Of a DNA stretch of 41,589 nucleotides, positions 33,228 through 41,589 are shown in pieces. A program made the translations under genes and the position numbers. Position 1 is the stretch's first letter. Every line of letters starts with the position of its first letter. Below the pieces are notes generated by a model. The model saw only the letters and a program-made list of their open reading frames with translations, was not told the origin of the DNA and did not search any database. This DNA is from Chitinispirillaceae bacterium (GTDB taxonomy: Bacteria; Fibrobacterota; Chitinivibrionia; Chitinivibrionales; Chitinispirillaceae). The stretch lies in assembly GCA_016932075.1 (NCBI GenBank), contig JAFGDP010000041.1:1-41589 (forward strand), given 5' to 3'.

Positions 33228-34784
33228 ATGGCATTCCCTATCGAACAGCTGTACGCTTCCATTGTCCAGGCATCGCCGAACGCGGTAGTCATCATTGACG
33301 GAAACGGGGCCATTCTTTTCGGCAACCGGCGTGCAGGGACGATACTCGGTACCCCTGACGCCGGCATACTGGAAAACCGGTCCATGTTCGATTTTATCCC
33401 GTCTGATGAAAGTGCCGTGGTTCGTAATAAAGTGAAAAAAGCGTCTCCGGGTGAATCGCCTGAAGAGTTTATCGTCACCGTTGAAACCGGAACCGGCACG
33501 CGCAAAATTGCCGAAGCAACGCTCTGCGCACTGTCCGCGCCCGAGGATGCGGCCGTATTCGCGCTGTTCCTGCGCGACATATCGATCCATAAAAAGGCCG
33601 AGGAAGAAAAACTGACCATGGAGCGGCAGCTCCGTGCTGTTTATAAAATGGAGGCGCTTGGCCAGCTTGCGCGCGGCATAGCACATGACCTTAATAACAG
33701 CCTGGGCGCCATTTCCGGGTATATTGAATTGGTCAAACGGCTGCTTCCCCCTGAAAACGAAAGGGTGCGCAGATATGCAGACCAGATATCGTCAGCCACA
33801 AAGCGCTCCGCAGAGGTAATACACAAGGTGCTCACCTTTGCGCGCACCCATAAGATGCAGATCATGTCCTTTGACTGTAACGACATCATTGCCGATATCA
33901 TCAGACTGCTCAACGCCACCCTTGGCAAGAACGTGACCATCGAGCAGCGGCTGGAAGCAACGGACGCGGTGATCGTCGGCGATCCGGAACAGTTCCAGAA
34001 TGCGGTAATAAATCTGGCGCTCAATGCCAGGGATGCCATGCCCAAAGGCGGCACGCTAACGTTTGCAAGCGATAATATCTCTATCGACGATGATTTTGCC
34101 GCTTCGCGTCCCTTTACCATGACCAAAGGGTACTATCTCCGTTTCAAGGTCAGCGACACGGGTAATGGCATGGACAACGATACGCTTTCACACCTGTTTG
34201 AGCCTTTTTATACGACAAAAGGGCAAGGACGCGGAACCGGTCTCGGTCTGGCCTCGGTCTACGGTTCAATTAAGTGCCACCATGGTTACATTGAAGTAGA
34301 AAGCGAACCGGGGAAAGGGTCAACGTTTATCCTCTTTTTCCCGGTCAACACCTCGAATGACGAGAAGGCCATAGCCTACCGGGATAAGGGAGCGGCACCG
34401 GCAACACGGACCGCAAAGGCGCATGTCCTGGTCATTGACGACGAGCGGCAGGTTGCCGAGATGCTGTTCGAACTGCTCACGTGGATGGGATATTCGGCGG
34501 CGATCTTCACGAGTGCGGATGAAGCGCTCGGCTATTACAAAAAAAGCCGCGACGTGGTCGATCTTGTCATTGCCGATTTTAATCTCGAGGACATGGACGG
34601 CCTTGAATTTTTTGAGAAACTTCGAGCCATCAACCCTAAAGTAAAGGTTATGATCTCCACCGGATACTGTCTTGAAGAGGAACGGGAGCGCCTGATCAAG
34701 CGCGGGATCGTGGGCGTTCTCCCGAAACCATTCATATCCGCAGAGCTTGCAAAAGCCGTTGAAGAGGTCCTTGCGCTTTCCTGA
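33228..34784 (+). CDS. PAS-histidine kinase-receiver hybrid
   Basis: 518 residues without membrane spans, so cytoplasmic. A PAS domain (about 1-120) begins QLYASIVQASPNAVVIIDGN. A HisKA domain has the phospho-acceptor His153 in ARGIAHDLNNSLGAISGY. The ATPase domain shows the N box NLALNARDAMPKGG (262-275), G1 DTGNGM (310-315), an F box FEPFYTTKG and G2 GTGLGL. The C-terminal receiver (about 397-515) has the phospho-acceptor Asp450 in VIADFNLEDMDG and Lys in PKPF. It lacks an Hpt or DNA-binding output, so a separate relay or partner is needed. Confidence 0.9.
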   Translation: MAFPIEQLYASIVQASPNAVVIIDGNGAILFGNRRAGTILGTPDAGILENRSMFDFIPSDESAVVRNKVKKASPGESPEEFIVTVETGTGTRKIAEATLCALSAPEDAAVFALFLRDISIHKKAEEEKLTMERQLRAVYKMEALGQLARGIAHDLNNSLGAISGYIELVKRLLPPENERVRRYADQISSATKRSAEVIHKVLTFARTHKMQIMSFDCNDIIADIIRLLNATLGKNVTIEQRLEATDAVIVGDPEQFQNAVINLALNARDAMPKGGTLTFASDNISIDDDFAASRPFTMTKGYYLRFKVSDTGNGMDNDTLSHLFEPFYTTKGQGRGTGLGLASVYGSIKCHHGYIEVESEPGKGSTFILFFPVNTSNDEKAIAYRDKGAAPATRTAKAHVLVIDDERQVAEMLFELLTWMGYSAAIFTSADEALGYYKKSRDVVDLVIADFNLEDMDGLEFFEKLRAINPKVKVMISTGYCLEEERERLIKRGIVGVLPKPFISAELAKAVEEVLALS

Positions 34785-34944
34785 AGTCCTTTACACAGAA
34801 GTGTGCCACGCCATCAGGGACCGGATTAATGGTGGGGAGCAGCAGCGCGCCGGAATTATTTTTTTGCATTCTGATTCGCTTCCCCTTGCCCTTTGACCCG
34901 GCCGCGTGCCGAAACCAGATGCTGTCCAAAGGAGCGAAACGCCA

Positions 34945-36168
34945 ATGATCAGGATCAGCGAACATTACTGCAAGCTCAATGCCTCATATCTTTTTTCTGA
35001 GATAAACCGGCGCGTGGCTGATTTCCAAAAAGCAAACCCTGGAAAGGAGCTAATGAGCCTGGGAATCGGCGACGTCACGCGCGCGCTGCCGCCGGCCTGC
35101 ATCTCCGCGTTTCATGCCGCAGTCGATGAAATGGCGGAGGACGCCACCTTCCGCGGATACGGTCCGGAGCAGGGATATCCGTTTCTACGCGAGGCGATCG
35201 CGCGGCACGATTTCCAGGCGCGCGGTGCGGATATTGCTCCCGACGAGATCTTTATAAGCGACGGCGCCAAATGCGATACCGGTAACTTTCAGGAGCTTTT
35301 TTCGGATGACATTACCATTGCGATTCCCGACCCGGTGTATCCGGTATACGTGGACACAAACGTCATGGCAGGCAGGACCGGCCCTTTTGTCAATGGCAGA
35401 TATGAAGGCCTGGTCTATCTCGAGTGCACACACGCCAACGGATTCGTTCCCGACATTCCCGCCCGCCCCGTCGACCTGATCTACCTCTGCTTTCCGAACA
35501 ATCCGACCGGAGCGACGGTCACCGGGGCGCAGCTTCAAGCGTGGGTGGATTATGCGCGCCGCGAAAAGGCGCTCATCCTGTTTGATGCGGCGTATGCCGC
35601 GTTTATCAGCGATCCTTCCCTGCCCCGTAGCATCTTCGAGATTGAAGGGGCGCGCGATGTGGCGGTGGAGTTCAGGAGTTTCTCGAAAACAGCCGGATTT
35701 ACCGGCACGCGCTGCGCGTATACGGTCGTCCCCAGGTCATGCATGGCCTATGACCGCGCGAAAAAAAAGCATTCGCTGCATGGCCTCTGGCACAGGCGCC
35801 ATACCACCAAATTCAACGGCGTCTCCTATCCCGTGCAGAGGGCGGCGGAGGCCTGTTACCTCGGCGACGGACCGGGACAGGTTAACGCGCTTGCCGATTA
35901 TTACATGGCCAATGCCTCCCTTATCAGGAACGGCATGACACGCCTTGGATTTTCCTGCGCCGGCGGCGAAAACGCTCCCTATATCTGGGTCAATGCGAAA
36001 CGCGACTCCTGGGAGTTCTTTGACCTGCTGCTCTCGCAGGCGAATGTCGTGTGCACGCCCGGCGCGGGATTCGGCCGGTGCGGCGAAGGGTATATCCGCA
36101 TCAGCGCTTTCAACACCCATGAAAACGTAAAAAAAGCGCTTGCGCGGATCGCGGAAGCGCTCGCCTGA
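34945..36168 (+). CDS. dapL: LL-diaminopimelate aminotransferase
   Basis: About 407 residues. It makes LL-diaminopimelate from tetrahydrodipicolinate for lysine and peptidoglycan, bypassing the succinylase route. Seen: [58 protein letters not shown] and [19 protein letters not shown] (Schiff-base Lys), then [20 protein letters not shown], a DapL-type segment, and [19 protein letters not shown]. The start ATG 34945 has AAAGGAG 10 bases upstream; the frame extends 13 codons further. DapL is frequent in Fibrobacterota, Spirochaetota, Chlamydiae and plants. It is convergent with the STAS gene 19 bases away. Confidence 0.93.
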   Translation: MIRISEHYCKLNASYLFSEINRRVADFQKANPGKELMSLGIGDVTRALPPACISAFHAAVDEMAEDATFRGYGPEQGYPFLREAIARHDFQARGADIAPDEIFISDGAKCDTGNFQELFSDDITIAIPDPVYPVYVDTNVMAGRTGPFVNGRYEGLVYLECTHANGFVPDIPARPVDLIYLCFPNNPTGATVTGAQLQAWVDYARREKALILFDAAYAAFISDPSLPRSIFEIEGARDVAVEFRSFSKTAGFTGTRCAYTVVPRSCMAYDRAKKKHSLHGLWHRRHTTKFNGVSYPVQRAAEACYLGDGPGQVNALADYYMANASLIRNGMTRLGFSCAGGENAPYIWVNAKRDSWEFFDLLLSQANVVCTPGAGFGRCGEGYIRISAFNTHENVKKALARIAEALA

Positions 36169-36187
36169 ACGTCGCAACAGAAATCGT

Positions 36188-36535
36188 TTAAAGCTGGCTG
36201 ACGATGTTCAGCACCTTGTCAAGGTTGGTAAGCTCGAACAGCCGGTTGATATAGGCAGACTGGTCAGTGTTGGCGTTGAGGATCAGGAGCTGCCTCCCCT
36301 CCTTCTGCATGAGCGTGTGATAGTAGACAATGGTCCCCAGACCGTGACTGTCCAGAAAGCTCGCGGCGCTCACGTCTATGATGATCTTTTGAACTTTTTT
36401 CTTGTACAGTTGTTCGATCTTGTTCTGCACCCGTTTGACGTCAAGATCGGCAATCCGGCCCCTGAGTTCGACGATCGGCAGCGAGTCCTCTTTTTTAACG
36501 GTCACTTCGAGCTCATCTTTTGCTATTTCACCCAT
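36188..36535 (-). CDS. Single STAS-domain anti-sigma factor antagonist-like protein
   Basis: 115 residues, one STAS domain: SLPIVELRGRIADLDVKRVQ, IIIDVSAASFLDSHGLGTIV and ANTDQSAYINRLFELTNLDK. The Asp-Ser-x-Gly phospho-serine loop (DSHG) of SpoIIAA-type antagonists is kept. Its usual kinase partner is not nearby. It is convergent with dapL. It may be a target of an anti-sigma kinase elsewhere, possibly shared with the tandem-STAS protein at 761-1438. Confidence 0.85.
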   Translation of the reverse strand: MGEIAKDELEVTVKKEDSLPIVELRGRIADLDVKRVQNKIEQLYKKKVQKIIIDVSAASFLDSHGLGTIVYYHTLMQKEGRQLLILNANTDQSAYINRLFELTNLDKVLNIVSQL

Positions 36536-36672
36536 ACGGTATCCCCTGGATTAAGGTCATCCTACCCATGCGCTTGATTTCCAGCTTCTTAGAAAAGGGT
36601 ATCTTTCCGGCACGGTTTTGTCAAATAGATTCAATGTAAAAAAACGTTGTCGTACCCGGTACAGGTCGGACC

Positions 36673-39435
36673 TTACCAGGATAGTTTCCGTACCATTGAC
36701 GTTGCGCCTGACCTGATTCTAACGAGGTATACCATGGATGGCTTTCCTTCAAGCGAAATATGGTACGTTGCGTCTTTTTTTCCGTGGCGGGCTGTCAAGA
36801 GTCTCCCCTGAATGTTCAGGATTTCCACCCTGTGTTCCCGGACAAACGGCACCTCTATTTTAAGACCGCTACGCTGCCGCGTAATGCTGACTTTCTGAAT
36901 AGCAGGCAGCATGCGCTCCCTTTCAATACCTGCACCGGTTGTTCCCGCCACTACCTCAAACCCCGCACTCGCGTCTCCTGTTGCGTTGATCCTGCATATA
37001 CCGCCGTTTCTTTCATCCCATATCCACCCGTTAGCTCCTGCGTGGTACTGGGAATCCGCCAGTTCCGGTAAAACCGTACTGCTGCTCATCACATGACGCA
37101 CCTGTCTAACATTATGAATTTCTATTCGATAAACACGTTCAGTTGAAGTTGAACAGTATCGTGAACCTGCGAATAATCCGATGGTAACTGTTGTCTGCTG
37201 ATCTTCGCCGTTTTCGCTAAACGAATAAGAAAATTCAGTCTTGGAAGCAGGAGTATTCGACGTGCCCTCGTCCTCATACAAGGTGAATGAGCCGGTCTGC
37301 GTTGCGGACGTTCCGTTCGTGGGCCAGATCTGCAGCGTGATTAAAGACTCAGGCCGCTCGCCGACAAACTGCAGCGTATCCATGAGCGGGATGATTGAGC
37401 CGGCTTTGACAAAAAGCGGCAGTCTGAGCGAGTCCCTGCCTTTCCCTGGATCGCACATGTATGATTCGATCGTGGTGCCAGCCGCGTATTTCGTGCCCTC
37501 AAAGTAATCGTACCATACGCCTGACGATATTGGCGGAAGATAGATGTTGTGCCGGGCGCCTGAGTTCAAGTCCTCGGGATTGTCATCGTAATACGGAGAG
37601 ACGATCAGCTCCTCTCCAACGTAACACTGGTACGCACAATTGTACGTCTGCGGGTCCCTCTCTCCCCCGTTTTGGCACATCATGCCGCGCCAGGGCGGGA
37701 TGCCGGTCTCATGCGCGATCATGCCATAGGTGAAGAGGTACGGGATGAATTGATAATGAAAATTACCCCATTTGCGCATGACGTTTTTCAGGTCTTCGGG
37801 ATAGGCACCGATCCTGCCGCACTCTTCGAAATTCCGCGCACTGCCGCCGGCAGCGCCGGCCATGTGGAAACCGATCATGGGACGAAGCGAGATGCCGATG
37901 TAATTGAAATCATACCCTTCGCCAAGGCTGGTATGGCTCCAAGCATAGCCCACGAGGTGTTCCATGAGGGCGGAGGGGAAAACGGGGTATTTTACAATTA
38001 TATTTCCAGAGGAGCTGGTCTTTTGGTTTAAATAATCAGAAGATGTGTTTCCCGGCCATGATTGTGAACTAAGCGCTTGATACCCTCTAGAAATAAACAC
38101 TTTTGTTTCATCTCCACCATACGCTGCCTTCCAAACATCCCACTGTTCTTTCGCTACCTGTCGTCTGAAGTAAGCCATAGCATCGTACCATGCAAAGTCA
38201 AATCCATGATCAATAGCTGTCTTTATGTGAATTGAATCCTGAAGAAGATTCTTCGTGCAGCCGGCGCTGCAGCAGCCATAGTGTTTCCACCCTGCGCTCA
38301 TACCGCCGAATAAAAATCCCTTATCCCGATAGTATTGAATTACATTCGGCACTTCACTATCCCAGCAACCAGCATTCGGCACCTCGGGTAAATATCCAAG
38401 ATTTGTCCAGTCAAAAAAATTGTCCATACGAATCCAGTCCATATTGAATCGGTTGCTGCGAAACATGTCGGCCCAACCCCGGAATGATTCGATAGTAGTC
38501 CCCGAACGATAGTACATATCCCTCATAATGCCATAATACTTTTTCCCAAGCCTCGGTGGTCTTCCTGAAATTTTGGTATATTTATCCATTGACTCTTTCC
38601 ATGACGGACCATTAATAAAAAAATAGCTTACATATTCCTGCATAGGTCCGTATCCGGACCCGTATGAGTCATCATAAGGACTCATCCAATATTTTGCTGT
38701 CGAATCCCTTAAATCAAAACCGGCCCCATAGACCCCTATTGTAATGGAAATCCAAAACGTAGTTTGAGGAGCAGGCAATGGGAATAAGAACCATATTCCA
38801 AAACCATTGGTCGAGTACATATAATGTCCTGTACTGAATGCGCCTGGTAACGATGAATGACTGGTTCTTACTGGTGTATCATAAATTGAACCTTTGTTGT
38901 CTATATTCCTCCATTCCCTATACCACGGCTGTGCCAATCCCCACCCGAAATAATGTTCGTCGGATTCTTGTGTAAACGTAAACGCCGGGTTTGTTGCTCT
39001 CGCTCCTTGCGACTCCATTGCCGCCGCGTCGCCGGTCAGATAGGACCCGTCCGCTTTGTAGTAGCTTATCCGAAACGGCGCTTTCTGGACTCTGATTTTA
39101 AGTTCCGAAGTTTCGATTACTATTGCTCCTGAGTCTGAAGTTGAATCAATGGTAAATGCTACAGCAGGCCATTCCCGGTTCACGTCCTCCATGCTGAGCA
39201 CGTCTTTGGTAGAGGTAAAGAGTCCTCTAGCGTCAAAGCTGATTCTTACAATGCTCGGTGTGCAGACATAAATCCGTACTTTTTGCGTTCCGCCGGTGGA
39301 AAATTCAACGAGGTTCGAGTCCCTGGTATGGGAAACATAATCGCCGACCGGGGCCGCAAGTCCGAGTGTGGCAGCAAGGAAAAACTGGGCAAAAAAATGG
39401 CGAAGGTATGTGGAAAGAATTGAACCGGAATTCAT
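36673..39435 (-). CDS. Secreted GH31-family protein with sorting domain and altered acid/base site
   Basis: 920 residues. A possible signal peptide (about 1-28) precedes an N-terminal beta domain (EFSTGGTQKVRIYVCTPSIV; ESDEHYFGWGLAQ). A GH31-style barrel follows (YYGIMRDMYYRSGTT; NMDWIRMDNFF). The nucleophile candidate is Asp418 in FDFAWYDAMAYF. The usual acid/base site W-x-G-D reads WPGNTSSD (Asn463), and the later TDIGG-type loop reads TSLGE. Beta domains and a type-IX-like sorting tail follow (VEILNIQGRLLTARHGKK; SMVYLVRIRSG). It may be an atypical hydrolase, a transglycosylase or a binding protein. The plus-strand coordinates 37950-39000 look more AT-rich than the rest. Confidence 0.78.
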   Translation of the reverse strand: MNSGSILSTYLRHFFAQFFLAATLGLAAPVGDYVSHTRDSNLVEFSTGGTQKVRIYVCTPSIVRISFDARGLFTSTKDVLSMEDVNREWPAVAFTIDSTSDSGAIVIETSELKIRVQKAPFRISYYKADGSYLTGDAAAMESQGARATNPAFTFTQESDEHYFGWGLAQPWYREWRNIDNKGSIYDTPVRTSHSSLPGAFSTGHYMYSTNGFGIWFLFPLPAPQTTFWISITIGVYGAGFDLRDSTAKYWMSPYDDSYGSGYGPMQEYVSYFFINGPSWKESMDKYTKISGRPPRLGKKYYGIMRDMYYRSGTTIESFRGWADMFRSNRFNMDWIRMDNFFDWTNLGYLPEVPNAGCWDSEVPNVIQYYRDKGFLFGGMSAGWKHYGCCSAGCTKNLLQDSIHIKTAIDHGFDFAWYDAMAYFRRQVAKEQWDVWKAAYGGDETKVFISRGYQALSSQSWPGNTSSDYLNQKTSSSGNIIVKYPVFPSALMEHLVGYAWSHTSLGEGYDFNYIGISLRPMIGFHMAGAAGGSARNFEECGRIGAYPEDLKNVMRKWGNFHYQFIPYLFTYGMIAHETGIPPWRGMMCQNGGERDPQTYNCAYQCYVGEELIVSPYYDDNPEDLNSGARHNIYLPPISSGVWYDYFEGTKYAAGTTIESYMCDPGKGRDSLRLPLFVKAGSIIPLMDTLQFVGERPESLITLQIWPTNGTSATQTGSFTLYEDEGTSNTPASKTEFSYSFSENGEDQQTTVTIGLFAGSRYCSTSTERVYRIEIHNVRQVRHVMSSSTVLPELADSQYHAGANGWIWDERNGGICRINATGDASAGFEVVAGTTGAGIERERMLPAIQKVSITRQRSGLKIEVPFVREHRVEILNIQGRLLTARHGKKDATYHISLEGKPSMVYLVRIRSGATSMVRKLSW

Positions 39436-39529
39436 GGGCCTCCTTTACGCGGGATGCCTGTTTTTCGTATCCTATATCTTGACCGTCTCACAGTTATTTA
39501 CATTGATACACGACGATTTGGTTGCGGTG

Positions 39530-39595
39530 TCGGAGTCGCTATCGGCATCGGGATCGTCTTTAATTATGGCTGTTTTCGATACCGATTCCGTCTCT
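39530..39595. repeat. Degenerate TCG-hexamer tract C
   Basis: The tract steps TCGGAG, TCGCTA, TCGGCA, TCGGGA, TCGTCT, then, after an AT-rich spacer, CGATACCGATTCCGTC, which is the inverse of the same pattern. It lies between the divergent GH31 and deacetylase-like genes. The rest of the 39436-39745 gap holds an AT-rich plus-strand stretch (39620-39680) and no further clear feature. Confidence 0.55.
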
Positions 39596-39745
39596 GAAAT
39601 GACAACCAACAATGACAACGTTTATGTGACCTTTATTATAATGTACACCCGGAGTATATAAAAGTATACTTCTTTTAATCTTTCCCGTTCTCCTAAAGAG
39701 AACGACACTCCCTAGTCTGGGTGATTTATTATATTGCTGTATCCT

Positions 39746-40699
39746 ATGCCAAACCGCACCGGCTATGTGTACGACGACCTGTTTCTGGAGTATGAACTGG
39801 AGCCGTTTCATCCGGAATCAGCCCTGCGGCTGGCCGCGCTCCATGCCGTGCTCTCGGAATCAGGCCTCCTGGAACACCTCACCAGTATAGCGCCGCTTGG
39901 GGATGAGGAAAAGGTCCTTCGCCACTGTGCTTCGGTCCATACCAAAGAGCATATCGCGAATGTTCTGGAGTGCGGCGCAACGGGCCGGGCTGCGCTCCGC
40001 GCCGTTGCCGGTATCATGGCCGCAGTGGACGCGGTGTGCGGCAAACAGGTGAACAACGCATTCTGCGCTCTCAGGCCGCCGGGCCACCATGCCCACAACA
40101 GCGCGCACAATGACGGCATCTGCAAAGGACAGGGGTTCTGCTTTTTCAACAATATCGCGGTTGCCGCAAAGTATGCCCAGGCCGCCTGGAACATGAAAAA
40201 CATCCTGATCGTGGATTTCGACTACCATCACGGCAATGGGACCGAAGAGACGTTCTACAGCGATCCGTCGGTGTTTTACTATTCGACCCACCGGCTGAGC
40301 ACCTATCCCGGAACCGGCCACCCCATGAGGAAGGGACGCGGTCCGGGCGCCGGGTATAACCTGAACATACCGCTGCCATTACCCGACAATCCGTACGGCC
40401 CGGTCCATGACGAGCACCTGATCAATGCGTTTCATGCGTATCTGCTTCCCGCGCTGGAGGAGGTCAAATTTGCCCCTGACATGGTGCTCGTGTCAGCAGG
40501 ATTTGACGGCCGCGAAGACGATTTCCTCGGCGATTTTTCGATCACCGACCAGGGCTTTGCACAAATTACTGAATTGACTTTGGAACTCGCTGGCAGGCAT
40601 TGTGACGGAAGAGTGGTCTCGACGCTCGAAGGCGGCTACAATCCTGAAGGGCTCGCTTCGGCGGCGATTGCGCATTTAAAGGCTCTCCTGAAAGCCTGA
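39746..40699 (+). CDS. Histone-deacetylase-like amidohydrolase
   Basis: About 317 residues of the class II HDAC/acetylpolyamine amidohydrolase fold. The catalytic His pair is in ALRPPGHHAHNS, and FCFFNNIAVAAKYA is typical. The zinc ligands lie in IVDFDYHHGNGT (Asp and His) and SAGFDGREDD (Asp). TLEGGYN completes the site. It removes acyl groups from amines, either on proteins or polyamines. The start is ATG 39746 (MPNRTGYVYDD), although the frame opens at TTG 39734. The next gene begins 2 bases after its stop, so they form an operon. Confidence 0.92.
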   Translation: MPNRTGYVYDDLFLEYELEPFHPESALRLAALHAVLSESGLLEHLTSIAPLGDEEKVLRHCASVHTKEHIANVLECGATGRAALRAVAGIMAAVDAVCGKQVNNAFCALRPPGHHAHNSAHNDGICKGQGFCFFNNIAVAAKYAQAAWNMKNILIVDFDYHHGNGTEETFYSDPSVFYYSTHRLSTYPGTGHPMRKGRGPGAGYNLNIPLPLPDNPYGPVHDEHLINAFHAYLLPALEEVKFAPDMVLVSAGFDGREDDFLGDFSITDQGFAQITELTLELAGRHCDGRVVSTLEGGYNPEGLASAAIAHLKALLKA

Positions 40700-40701
40700 T
40701 C

Positions 40702-41307
40702 ATGGTTATTTACCGCATCCACCCCAACAATCCGCAGGTGCGGCACCTTGAATCAACGGTGCGGATTCTCAAGCATGAAAACGGGATCGCGGTCTACCCC
40801 ACCGACACGGTGTACGGCATGGGCGCATGCGTTTCCAACCACAAGGCGCTCGACCGTATCAGCGCCATTGTCCATAAGGACAAAAGCCGCCTGTTTTCCT
40901 TTATCTGTTCGGATTTTTCTCAGGTATCACACTATGTAAAAATGGACAATGCCCGTTTCAAGCTTATGAAACGCTATCTGCCGGGTCCGTATACGTTTAT
41001 TCTCCCGTCCACGTGGTTTGTCCTGAAAAAAATTTCACCCAAGCGGAAAACCGTCGGGATTCGCATACCGCATTATCCCCCCATTTCACGGCTGGTGACG
41101 CTCCTTGGCGAACCGCTGGCCAACACCTCGATTGACCTTCCGGGCGCGCTGAGGGGTGATCCGCACGAAGTCAAACAGGCATTGCCGCACGATGTGGAGG
41201 TAATGCTTGACGCAGGACCGCTCCACGACCCGACAGGTTCGACCATCGTTGATCTTACCGGCGAGACGCCGGTGGTGGTTAGGTACGGAAAAGGGGTCTG
41301 GTCCTAG
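40702..41307 (+). CDS. yciO: YciO-type Sua5/YrdC-family protein
   Basis: 201 residues, very close in layout to E. coli YciO: YRIHPNNPQVRHLESTVRIL, IAVYPTDTVYGMG, KDKSRLFSFICSDFSQVSHY, LPGPYTFILP, GIRIPHYPPISRLVTLLGEP, LANTSI and STIVDLTGETPVVVRYGKG. The fold makes threonylcarbamoyl-AMP in YrdC; YciO itself has weak or unclear activity. It begins 2 bases after the deacetylase-like gene. Confidence 0.9.
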   Translation: MVIYRIHPNNPQVRHLESTVRILKHENGIAVYPTDTVYGMGACVSNHKALDRISAIVHKDKSRLFSFICSDFSQVSHYVKMDNARFKLMKRYLPGPYTFILPSTWFVLKKISPKRKTVGIRIPHYPPISRLVTLLGEPLANTSIDLPGALRGDPHEVKQALPHDVEVMLDAGPLHDPTGSTIVDLTGETPVVVRYGKGVWS

Positions 41308-41420
41308 CGCGACGCGCGCCTAGTGCGATTCCCGATTTCCGGTCTTTGCGGCCAGCATCAGATAATCTATTTTTATGCTCGTTTTATCCGTTGTCCGTTA
41401 CATCCATTTCCGGAGTATGC

Positions 41421-41589
41421 ATGGGAAAAGAGTTAGATCGTTTTATTGAGATTGTTGCCAGGCTCAGGGGTCCGGGAGGATGCCCATGGGACCGCGAACA
41501 GACACATAAAAGCATTCTTTCATGCCTGCTCGACGAGTCCTACGAGTTTTTTGAGGCAGTGGAGGAGAACGATACGCACAAAATCCGCG
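41421..41589 (+). CDS. mazG: MazG nucleoside triphosphate pyrophosphohydrolase (partial, runs off the window)
   Basis: The first 56 codons read RLRGPGGCPWDREQTHKSIL, then LLDESYEFFEAVEEND. This is the start of the all-alpha MazG domain: the CPWD opening and the Glu-x-x-Glu metal helix (DESYEFFEAV). The enzyme hydrolyses nucleoside triphosphates to monophosphates. The rest lies beyond the window. Confidence 0.9.
   Translation, partial: MGKELDRFIEIVARLRGPGGCPWDREQTHKSILSCLLDESYEFFEAVEENDTHKIR

Noticed and set aside
1..41589. CRISPR array, rRNA genes, insertion sequences or phage genes
   Set aside because: No evenly spaced repeats, no rRNA-like stretches, and no transposase, integrase or phage structural proteins were seen.

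Overview
This window looks like chromosome from a Gram-negative, probably anaerobic, polymer-degrading bacterium of the FCB group, with Fibrobacterota (Chitinispirillia-like) as my best guess. The reasons are secreted hydrolases ending in type-IX-secretion-like C-terminal sorting domains, a gingipain-family (C25) protease, an M64 peptidase, GH5 and GH31 enzymes, tandem outer-membrane barrels, DapL and NfnAB. The phylum is an inference; no rRNA or marker set is present.

Region 1 (1-5.2 kb, mostly minus strand) is housekeeping: a partial mtaB tRNA methylthiotransferase, a tandem-STAS protein, mutL with an intact endonuclease motif, tRNA-Leu(CAG), a 44-residue membrane peptide and alaA. Region 2 (5.2-7.5 kb, plus strand) is unusual: a chorismate-synthase homologue with replaced active-site motifs, bracketed by two degenerate TCG-hexamer tracts, then a small acidic protein built from internal repeats. 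Region 3 (7.4-14.3 kb, minus) holds nfnAB, metK with its own terminator, a small exported helical protein, and a DUF523-DUF1722 gene coupled to a class II photolyase.

Region 4 (14.2-15.6 kb) is a scar zone: a truncated reading frame, an AT-rich yefM/yoeB-type toxin-antitoxin pair, the 3' end of a group II intron, and a short-chain dehydrogenase pseudogene that still has its terminator. Region 5 (15.6-27.4 kb) is a secreted-hydrolase and protease/inhibitor island: a GH5 enzyme, a chagasin (I42) fragment, a short sorting-domain protein, an HEEWH-motif protein, a serpin, an M64 peptidase, a CstA-family transporter and a C25 protease.

Region 6 (27.4-31.5 kb, minus) is an operon of three paralogous outer-membrane barrels. 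Region 7 (31.7-36.6 kb) has an isoprenylcysteine-methyltransferase-like membrane protein, a GAF/CxxC sensor, a PAS-kinase-receiver hybrid, dapL and a single-domain STAS protein. Region 8 (36.7-41.6 kb) has a large GH31 protein with an altered acid/base motif, then plus-strand genes for a histone-deacetylase-like amidohydrolase, YciO and the start of mazG.

The candidates for something undescribed are the AroC-like protein, the acidic repeat protein, the HEEWH protein, the barrel trio and the hexamer tracts. No complete new defence or biosynthetic system is evident.
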